From Enterobacter ludwigii (GTDB lineage: Bacteria > Pseudomonadota > Gammaproteobacteria > Enterobacterales > Enterobacteriaceae), in NCBI GenBank assembly GCA_900068845.1, contig CEFQ01000003.1, positions 62,001 to 126,000 on the forward strand: a DNA stretch of 64,000 nucleotides. The letters are read 5' to 3'. Below the pieces are notes generated by a model. That model was not told the DNA's origin and did not search any database. It saw only the letters and a list, made by a program, of their open reading frames with translations. The stretch's first letter is position 1, and each line of letters opens with the position of its first letter. A program made the position numbers and the translations under genes. Of this stretch, positions 57,913-64,000 are shown piece after piece.

Positions 57913-58209
57913 TTACTCCAGCAGTTGACGCCCTAAATAAGGGTTGGCCTGCAACAGCTTCATCAGTTTGCGTGCCGTAGCGGAAGGACGTGTACGTTGC
58001 GCCTCCCAGCTTTTAACTGACGAGACGCTCACCCCCATCACGCGGGCGAATTCATCCACCTGCATGCCAGTCATCTCGCGTAAACGCTGCGGCTCGGGAA
58101 CTGAAGCCTGATTGAGTGTAATTTCTGATACGGAAGGCTGAGCATCACGTGTCAAAACAATCTGCTCAAGGCTGCTGAGCAACTCGACCATTGGATCTTT
58201 AAATTCCAT
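57913..58209 (-). CDS. yiaG: Helix-turn-helix regulator YiaG
   Basis: 98 aa with a C-terminal Cro/C1-type helix-turn-helix (LREMTGMQVDEFARVMGVSVSSVKSWEAQRTRPSATARKL). The N-terminus MEFKDPMVELLSSLEQIV matches E. coli YiaG. The fold is like that of NadS/HigA antitoxins, but no toxin gene lies on either side, so it is better called a stand-alone regulator of unknown targets. Neighbourhood with yiaF supports the name. Confidence 0.9.
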   Translation of the reverse strand: MEFKDPMVELLSSLEQIVLTRDAQPSVSEITLNQASVPEPQRLREMTGMQVDEFARVMGVSVSSVKSWEAQRTRPSATARKLMKLLQANPYLGRQLLE

Positions 58210-58287
58210 AGAGAACTCCTTAAAAACTCACTATGAAGCACGTGAAAGTAGAGAGGTAAGCGCCACCAGGCGCTGAAACCGGACGAG

Positions 58288-58348
58288 CAGGCTGTATCCC
58301 GAAGCGGTTTCGCATAATTATTATCAAACCGATGCGGGACACAGCCTG
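58288..58348. repeat. Extended inverted repeat upstream of yiaG
   Basis: CAGGCTGTATCCCG (58288-58301) and CGGGACACAGCCTG (58335-58348) pair at 13 of 14 positions, with an inner CGGTTT/AAACCG pair inside. A small GCGCC-ACCA-GGCGC hairpin is at 58260-58273. This is in the yiaG leader or promoter. The remaining 58350-58699 gap shows nothing I can name. Confidence 0.65.
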
Positions 58349-58699
58349 TTGAGCACTGCAAAAGATGTCCGAGCAATGCAACAATAGTTCGGGTTTCTAA
58401 GTATGGGTCAAATTTCCGACTTTGCTGCCTGATTCCTGATTATTTTTTATTCTTACTTATGCTAAAAAAATTCGATCACTTTAAGCGATTGACCTGCCTG
58501 CACTTGCTACTCTGCCAACGATAACAATCAATGAAAAACCGGACATTGCCTCTGCATTGTGTAAATACTATTCAAAAAAAGTGCCAACTCGATATGCACA
58601 TGAAATATCTGACTTAATATTAAACGCTTATCCAACATCACCGCGCATGCTGCACAGTGCTGCAGCATGGACGCACCAGCACGACGCAAAGAGAAATTT

Positions 58700-60298
58700 A
58701 TGAGCGACCTAGATTTGACGGTCAGTTATGCCTCACACCGCGTGCCCATGATGGGGCGCAATGCCGTAGCCACTTCACAGCCGCTGGCGGCACAAGCCGG
58801 CATGCGCATGCTGCAACAGGGCGGCAATGCGGTGGATGCCGCCATTGCCAGCGCCATGGCGCTCACGGTGCTGGAGCCGACCGGCAACGGTTTAGGCAGC
58901 GATGCCTTCGCTATTATCTGGGATGGAAAACAGCTGCACGGCCTGAATGCCTCCGGTCGCTCCCCTGCTTTATGGAGCCCTGAACGCTTTGCCGGCCGTG
59001 ATGTCATGCCGGAAATTGGCTGGGAAGCGGTCACCGTGCCGGGCGCGGTGTCGGCGTGGGTCACGTTGGCCGAACGTTTTGCCACGCTTCCGCTCACCAC
59101 GCTGGCGCAACCGGCGATTGACTATGCGCGTGAGGGTTTCCCGGTTTCACCGCTGATTGGTCACCTGTGGCAGCGCGGCTACAACAAGCTGAAAGATCAA
59201 CCCGGCTTCGCCGAGTGCTTCGCGCCCAATGGCCGGCCGCCGCGTGCCGGCGAACTGTTCCGCAATCCGGCGCAAGCCGAAACGCTGCAAAAAATCGCCG
59301 AGACGCGCGGTGAAGCCTTCTATCGTGGCGATCTCGCTGAGAAGATGGTGGCGTTTGCTGCGCAGCATGGCGCAGCGCTGAGCATGGTGGACCTCAACAA
59401 CCATCGCGCTGACTGGGTTGATTTGCTGTCGCGACCGTTTGCGGGTGGATCGGTGCAGGAACTGCCGCCTAACGGTCAGGGTATCGCCACCTTGATTGCG
59501 CTGGGCATTCTCGAACAGTGGGAAATTGGCCGCTATACGCCGGATTCAGTGCCGTGGCTGCATCTGTCGATTGAAGCGATGAAGCTGGCGCTGGCCGATC
59601 TGGATCGCTACGTCAGCGATTACGATCACCTTGAGTTCCCAGCCGAATTGCTGCTGAGCGATGGCTATCTTAAACAGCGTGCGCAGCTGATCGATCCTGA
59701 TAAAGCCGGTGATTTTACCTTTGGTGCACCGCAGCAGAGCGGCACGGTTTATGTCTCCACCGCTGATGCCAGCGGCATGATGGTGTCCTTTATACAGTCC
59801 AACTTTATGGGCTTCGGGTCTGGCGTGGTGGTGCCGGGCACCGGCATCAGCCTGCAAAATCGTGGCTGCGGTTTCTCACTCGATCCGCAACATCCCAATG
59901 TGGTGGCGGGCAGTAAGCGTCCGTTCCATACCATCATCCCAGCATTTTCCCTTGATGGTGCCGGCCAGCCGCTGATGTCATTTGGCGTGATGGGCGGCAC
60001 GATGCAGGCGCAAGGTCATTTGCAGATGGCGCTGCGCATCATGCAGCATAAGCAAAACCCGCAGGCGGCCATTGATGCACCGCGCTGGCGCGTTGAGCAG
60101 GGACGTTCAGTGGTGGTTGAGCCGGGCATTGACCGCAACGTGTTGGCGAAGCTGCGTGAAATGGGGCATCAGATAGCACTCGAAGATCCGCTGCTGGGCT
60201 ATAACTTCGGGGGTGCGCAGGCGATAGTCCGCGATCCGCAAGGCTTCTATATTGCCGCCACCGAAAGCCGCAAAGATGGCCAGGCGCTGGTGTTTTAA
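58700..60298 (+). CDS. Gamma-glutamyltransferase family protein
   Basis: 532 aa Ntn-hydrolase of the gamma-glutamyltransferase family (YwrD-like branch). It starts without a signal peptide (MSDLDLTVSYASHRVP). The N-terminal MLQQGGNAVDAAIASAMALTVLEP and GLGSDAFAI are typical. The self-cleavage nucleophile is probably T349 in QQSGTVYVSTADASG; later SFGVMGGTMQAQGH forms the oxyanion segment. It may hydrolyse gamma-glutamyl or cephalosporin-like amides in the cytoplasm. I set the start at the ATG at 58700; a frame from 58667 adds eleven residues. It has no operon partner. Confidence 0.85.
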   Translation: MSDLDLTVSYASHRVPMMGRNAVATSQPLAAQAGMRMLQQGGNAVDAAIASAMALTVLEPTGNGLGSDAFAIIWDGKQLHGLNASGRSPALWSPERFAGRDVMPEIGWEAVTVPGAVSAWVTLAERFATLPLTTLAQPAIDYAREGFPVSPLIGHLWQRGYNKLKDQPGFAECFAPNGRPPRAGELFRNPAQAETLQKIAETRGEAFYRGDLAEKMVAFAAQHGAALSMVDLNNHRADWVDLLSRPFAGGSVQELPPNGQGIATLIALGILEQWEIGRYTPDSVPWLHLSIEAMKLALADLDRYVSDYDHLEFPAELLLSDGYLKQRAQLIDPDKAGDFTFGAPQQSGTVYVSTADASGMMVSFIQSNFMGFGSGVVVPGTGISLQNRGCGFSLDPQHPNVVAGSKRPFHTIIPAFSLDGAGQPLMSFGVMGGTMQAQGHLQMALRIMQHKQNPQAAIDAPRWRVEQGRSVVVEPGIDRNVLAKLREMGHQIALEDPLLGYNFGGAQAIVRDPQGFYIAATESRKDGQALVF

Positions 60299-60437
60299 TT
60301 TGCCCGGTGCGCCCGTTGTACACACCAGACCATTGCACTATTCTTTAGGACCATTTTCGCAAAAATTTTAATCCCGAATAATTTAAGCAGTAGCCTGGAT
60401 TATGAAGGGAGAGAGCCATTATCACAGGAGTTGAATT

Positions 60438-61151
60438 ATGGCGTCAGGATTATCCCGCATCTGGATGCGTACCGGCATGCTGATGGTCAGTGCATTGGTC
60501 GTGCTGCAACTTACGGCCTGTGGCGACAAAGAAGGCGATCAGCGTAAAGCTTTCACTGATTTCCTTCAGAACACCGTGATGCGCAGCGGCGAACATCTGC
60601 CAAGCCTCAGTGAAAACCAAAAACAGACCTTCGGTAATTACGCCAGCGATTACGCCATCCTTTATGGTTTCTCGCAGCAGACCAATCAGGCAATCGATCA
60701 AGGCATGCGTCCGGTCGTCGATGAGTTGGCGGCGATTCGCGTTCCACAAGACTACCTGACGCGTCGCGATAGCCTGCGCCAGGCCAGCGGCAATCTGAGT
60801 GTGCTGACGCAGCAAATCCAGAGCGCCAAAATGCAGGCGGATAGCAGCAAAGCCACGCTGAAGCAGCCGGATGATTTGAAGAAAGTCTACGATGCCGCGT
60901 TTACCAAAGTGGTAACACAGCCGGCCAGCACGCTGATTCCGCTGTTGCCACAGCTGCAAGCGCTGAGCCAGGCCGCAGTGCAAACCGGCGACTATCTGCA
61001 ATCGCAAGGCACTCGCGTTACCTTCAATGACGGCGGCGTGCAGTTCCCCACTCAGGATCAGGCAACGCAGTACAACACGTTGATGAGCAATCTCTCCAGC
61101 AACGCGCAGGCGCTGACGCAGGCGCAAAACGCGGTGCAAGGCGGTTTGTAA
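60438..61151 (+). CDS. yiaF: DUF3053 family lipoprotein YiaF
   Basis: 237 aa. A lipoprotein signal with lipobox LTAC places the lipidated cysteine at position 28 (CGDKEGDQRKAFTDFLQNTVM). The mature part is largely helical and closely follows E. coli YiaF in KEGDQRKAF, NTVMRSGE and VVDELAAIRVPQDY. Its function is unknown. An AGGAG precedes the ATG. Confidence 0.92.
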   Translation: MASGLSRIWMRTGMLMVSALVVLQLTACGDKEGDQRKAFTDFLQNTVMRSGEHLPSLSENQKQTFGNYASDYAILYGFSQQTNQAIDQGMRPVVDELAAIRVPQDYLTRRDSLRQASGNLSVLTQQIQSAKMQADSSKATLKQPDDLKKVYDAAFTKVVTQPASTLIPLLPQLQALSQAAVQTGDYLQSQGTRVTFNDGGVQFPTQDQATQYNTLMSNLSSNAQALTQAQNAVQGGL

Positions 61152-61173
61152 TACAGTAAAGCCAATTGCTAGT

Positions 61174-61197
61174 GGTCGCCATGAATGGCGACCCTAC
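61174..61197. repeat. GGTCGCCAT hairpin repeat, single copy
   Basis: GGTCGCCAT-N2-ATGGCGACC followed by CTAC, the same unit as the pair at 35562-35627. It lies 23 bases past yiaF and may end its transcript. Confidence 0.8.
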
Positions 61198-61285
61198 TAT
61201 AAGCGCCCTATTAGCTTCCTCTTCTGTTCGTCTCTTTTCGGAATTACGTCACTTCCTTACAGCTCATTTTCCTGATGCGGCATAG

Positions 61286-61495
61286 TGTGATCTGGCGCAT
61301 TTTCGACCAAAAATAGTTTGTGACATTGATCACACTTACACAACAAAGCACCCGATAAAAAAGGTGACTTAAGTCACATTCATCGTCCTGTTTTGCATGA
61401 TTTTTCGTCACCGTTGCTTTCTTACAGTCACTTTTTGTGATCAAGGTCACCTTATTGCACCCCAAACACCCCACCTTGGCGTGATCTACATCACA
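61286..61495 (+). promoter_or_regulatory. Five CRP-like sites upstream of mtlA
   Basis: TGTGA-N6-TCACA-like sites start at 61286 (TGTGA/GCATT, weakest), 61319 (perfect TGTGA/TCACA), 61363 (GGTGA/TCACA), 61436 (TGTGA/TCACC) and 61480 (CGTGA/TCACA). E. coli mtlA also has five CRP sites, so this mirrors a known catabolite-controlled promoter. The -10 and -35 should lie between 61495 and 61580 but are not clear to me. Confidence 0.88.
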
Positions 61496-61635
61496 CTTAG
61501 TCGCTGCTCTACGCAGCGTAATAAACTAGTGCTAGAGTCCGCGTGCATACAGTAATGCCACGGCCCGCGCCGTAACGTTCAAACAAAAACAAACGCGCTC
61601 TCTTATTGCAGCGCGTCTCAATAAGGGGTGGGTTT

Positions 61636-63570
61636 ATGTCCTCATCAGTAAAGGTCAAGGTTCAGAGCTTTGGTCGCTTTCTGAGTAATATGGTGATGCC
61701 TAACATCGGTGCGTTTATCGCATGGGGTATCATCACTGCGCTGTTCATCCCAACCGGATGGATTCCAAACGAAACGCTGGCGAAGCTCGTCGGCCCAATG
61801 ATCACTTACCTGCTGCCGCTGCTGATTGGTTTCACCGGTGGACGTCTGGTCGGCGGCGATCGTGGTGGCGTGGTCGGTGCGATCACTACCATGGGCGTGA
61901 TCGTCGGCGCCGATATGCCGATGTTCCTCGGTTCGATGATTGCTGGTCCGCTGGGCGGCTGGGCGATTAAATCCTTCGACCGCGTGGTTGATGGCAAGAT
62001 CAAAAGCGGCTTCGAGATGCTGGTTAACAACTTCTCGGCCGGTATCATCGGTATGCTGTTGGCGCTGCTGGCGTTCGTAGCCATCGGTCCACTGGTTGAA
62101 GGTCTGTCGCACATTCTCGCTGCTGGCGTGAATCTGATGGTGCAGAACAACCTGCTCCCTCTGACCTCAATCTTTGTTGAACCGGCGAAAATCCTGTTCC
62201 TCAATAACGCTATCAACCACGGTATCTTCTCTCCGCTGGGTATCCAGCAGGCGAGCGAGGCGGGCAAATCAATCTTCTTCCTGATTGAAGCCAACCCAGG
62301 TCCGGGCATGGGCGTGCTGGTTGCCTACATGGTATTTGGTCGCGGTAGCGCCAAACAGTCCGCAGGCGGTGCAGCGATCATCCACTTCCTCGGCGGTATC
62401 CACGAAATTTACTTCCCATACGTGCTGATGGCGCCGCGTCTGTTGCTGGCGGTTATCCTCGGCGGTATGACGGGCGTGTTCACCCTGACGCTGCTGAACG
62501 GCGGCCTGGTTTCTCCGGCTTCTCCAGGTTCGATCCTGGCGGTGTTGGCGATGACGCCAAAAGGGGCTTACTTCGCGAACATCGCGGCCATCATTGCTGC
62601 GTTTGCGGTCTCCTTCGTCGTCTCAGCGGTGCTGTTGAAAACCAGCAAAGTGAAAGAAGATGACGATATCGAAGCCGCGACTCAGCGCATGCAAGATATG
62701 AAAGCGCAGTCAAAAGGTCAGGCAGTTGCCGGTTCCCCGGTGGCTGGCGATGCGATGAGCGTTGACCTGAACCACGTACGCAAAATCATCGTAGCCTGTG
62801 ATGCCGGTATGGGGTCAAGTGCGATGGGTGCAGGCGTACTGCGCAAGAAAGTGCAGGACGCAGGTCTGAGCAATATCTCTGTCACTAACACGGCGATCAA
62901 CTCGCTGCCGGGCGACGTAGACCTGGTGATTACGCACCGCGATCTGACTGAACGTGCGATGCGCCAGGCACCGCATGCGCAGCACATTTGTCTGAATAAC
63001 TTCCTCGATAGCGCGCTGTACAGCAACCTGACTGAACGTCTGGTTACCGCCAATCGCAGCGAAGCGCATCGTGAAACGGTAAAGACTACGCTGGCGGACA
63101 GCTACGACGAAGGCAACGCGCACCTGTTCAAACTGGGCGCAGACAACGTGTTCCTTGGCCTGAGCGCGACGCATAAAGAGCAGGCGATTCGCTTTGCCGG
63201 TGAGCAGTTGGTGAAAGGCGGCTATGTTCAGCCAGAATATGTGGAAGCGATGCTGGAACGCGAGAAGCTGACGCCAACTTACCTCGGCGAATCAATCGCT
63301 GTTCCACACGGCACCGTGGAAGCAAAAGATCGCGTGCTGAAAACTGGCGTGGTGTTCTGCCAGTATCCAGCCGGTGTGCAGTTTGGTGAAGAAGCTGAAG
63401 ACGTAGCGCGTCTGGTCATCGGTATCGCCGCTCGCAACAACGAGCACATTCAGGTGATTACCAGCCTGACCAACGCACTGGACGACGATAGCGTGATTGA
63501 GAAGCTGGCAAACACCACCAGCGTGCAGGACGTGTTGGACCTGCTTTCGGGCAACACCGTCAAAGCGTAA
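61636..63570 (+). CDS. mtlA: PTS mannitol-specific transporter EIICBA
   Basis: 644 aa (E. coli 637). The membrane IIC domain takes residues 1-345 (VMPNIGAFIAWGIITALF, GGIHEIYFPYVLM), the IIB domain carries the phosphocysteine C388 in IVACDAGMGSSAMG, and the IIA domain carries the phosphohistidine H558 in GESIAVPHGTVEAKD. It imports mannitol and phosphorylates it to mannitol-1-phosphate for MtlD. The ATG at 61636 follows AAGGGG; an in-frame upstream start at 61606 is less likely. It begins the mtlAD(R) operon. Confidence 0.98.
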   Translation: MSSSVKVKVQSFGRFLSNMVMPNIGAFIAWGIITALFIPTGWIPNETLAKLVGPMITYLLPLLIGFTGGRLVGGDRGGVVGAITTMGVIVGADMPMFLGSMIAGPLGGWAIKSFDRVVDGKIKSGFEMLVNNFSAGIIGMLLALLAFVAIGPLVEGLSHILAAGVNLMVQNNLLPLTSIFVEPAKILFLNNAINHGIFSPLGIQQASEAGKSIFFLIEANPGPGMGVLVAYMVFGRGSAKQSAGGAAIIHFLGGIHEIYFPYVLMAPRLLLAVILGGMTGVFTLTLLNGGLVSPASPGSILAVLAMTPKGAYFANIAAIIAAFAVSFVVSAVLLKTSKVKEDDDIEAATQRMQDMKAQSKGQAVAGSPVAGDAMSVDLNHVRKIIVACDAGMGSSAMGAGVLRKKVQDAGLSNISVTNTAINSLPGDVDLVITHRDLTERAMRQAPHAQHICLNNFLDSALYSNLTERLVTANRSEAHRETVKTTLADSYDEGNAHLFKLGADNVFLGLSATHKEQAIRFAGEQLVKGGYVQPEYVEAMLEREKLTPTYLGESIAVPHGTVEAKDRVLKTGVVFCQYPAGVQFGEEAEDVARLVIGIAARNNEHIQVITSLTNALDDDSVIEKLANTTSVQDVLDLLSGNTVKA

Positions 63571-63590
63571 CACCACGTTTTACCTTCCCT

Positions 63591-63637
63591 GGGGCGGGTA
63601 AGCCCGTCCCACATTTCCGGGGCGGACTTGCCCGCCC
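63591..63637 (+). repeat. GC-rich inverted repeat between mtlA and mtlD
   Basis: GGGGCGGGTAAGCCCGTCCC is followed, after 8 bases, by an inverted near copy ending CCCGCCC and TTT. The second half alone folds as GGGCGG/CCGCCC. It may be a REP-like stabiliser of mtlA mRNA or a weak attenuator. Confidence 0.65.
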
Positions 63638-63664
63638 TTTCGTCATTTGATATGGGTCAAATTT

Positions 63665-64000
63665 ATGAAAGCGTTACATTTTGGAGCAGGTAACATCGGT
63701 CGCGGTTTTATCGGTAAGTTACTGGCAGATGCCGGCATCGAGCTGGTGTTTGCTGACGTCAATCAGGTGGTACTTGATGCCCTTAACGCCCGTCATGAGT
63801 ATCCGGTTCATGTGGTTGGCGAGCAGGCGAAAGTCGAAATCGTAAAAGGCGTGAGCGCCGTGAACAGCACCAGCGATGACATCGTTACGTTGATTGCTGA
63901 GGTTGATATCGTTACTACGGCGGTGGGCCCGCAGATTTTGGAGCGCATCGCCGGCGGCGTCGCCAAAGGTCTGGCCAAGCGCAGCGACAGCGGTAATGTC
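63665..64000 (+). CDS. mtlD: Mannitol-1-phosphate 5-dehydrogenase, N-terminal part (runs off the window)
   Basis: 112 codons are present. The start [32 protein letters not shown] shows the NAD-binding Rossmann motif of the polyol dehydrogenase family. MtlD oxidises mannitol-1-phosphate to fructose-6-phosphate. It follows mtlA by 94 bases in the standard mtlA-mtlD order. Confidence 0.96.
   Translation, partial: MKALHFGAGNIGRGFIGKLLADAGIELVFADVNQVVLDALNARHEYPVHVVGEQAKVEIVKGVSAVNSTSDDIVTLIAEVDIVTTAVGPQILERIAGGVAKGLAKRSDSGNV

Noticed and set aside
58152..58376. A possible toxin partner upstream of yiaG
   Set aside because: The only frame there (74 codons) overlaps yiaG in another frame and the inverted repeat, and does not resemble HigB, RelE or other toxins.
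61244..61474. A 76-codon minus-strand frame upstream of mtlA
   Set aside because: It overlaps four of the five CRP-like sites and has no ribosome site or homology that I recognise.
1..64000. CRISPR array, integrase, insertion sequence or prophage
   Set aside because: No regularly spaced direct repeats and no transposase or phage-like protein was seen on either strand.

Overview
The window is chromosomal DNA of a gamma-proteobacterium of the order Enterobacterales. Rho, TrxA, RhlB, Rep, PpiC, DctA, DppA-F, MtlA, EptB and YiaF/YiaG are all collinear with, and close to, their Escherichia coli counterparts. The proteins differ moderately from E. coli, and the accessory content (two cellulose operons, an ohr/ohrR pair, a sugar-acid kinase beside an acyl esterase) fits a plant- or environment-associated genus such as Pantoea or Erwinia. 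The genus is inferred from memory of gene content, not from a search. No phage, integrase, insertion sequence or CRISPR array was seen.

Layout. 1-5,727 (minus strand) holds trxA, rho and the start of the enterobacterial common antigen operon (wecA, wzzE, wecB, partial wecC). 5,845-11,178 holds rhlB, gppA, rep and ppiC, with a 141-bp nested palindrome between gppA and rep. At 11,178/11,179 the gene order jumps from the E. coli 85-min neighbourhood to the 79-min neighbourhood: yhjG, pdeH, kdgK, an added alpha/beta hydrolase, yhjJ, dctA and pdeK.

22,254-46,997 is a 25-kb cellulose island with two complete but different secretion systems facing each other. The E. coli-like set is bcsGFE (minus) divergent from bcsRQABC (plus). 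The second set, bcsO-Q-A-B-C-D-Z (minus), is of the BcsD-containing type linked to ordered cellulose. Only one endoglucanase gene (bcsZ) exists, at the end of the second operon, so the first operon lacks its usual bcsZ. A BrnT/BrnA toxin-antitoxin pair and an inverted repeat lie where the operons converge. Two EAL proteins (PdeH, PdeK), two PilZ-bearing BcsA synthases and the GIL protein BcsE put most of this region under cyclic di-GMP control.

47,475-53,211 is the dipeptide ABC transporter operon dppABCDF, with a C/A-rich GcvB-type leader. It is followed by tRNA-Pro(UGG), eptB (lipopolysaccharide phosphoethanolamine transferase), the organic-peroxide pair ohr/ohrR, a small HD-domain hydrolase resembling ppGpp hydrolases, yiaG, a gamma-glutamyltransferase-like gene and the lipoprotein yiaF. 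The window ends in the mannitol operon: mtlA preceded by five CRP-like sites, and a partial mtlD.

Several families of short palindromic intergenic repeats are scattered through the window: three copies of a 40-bp three-way-junction repeat, four copies of a GGTCGCCAT/ATGGCGACC hairpin, and two longer nested palindromes. The strongest unusual signals are the facing dual cellulose systems with one shared endoglucanase, the two contrasting BcsQ ATPases, the BcsO internal repeat, and the repeat families.
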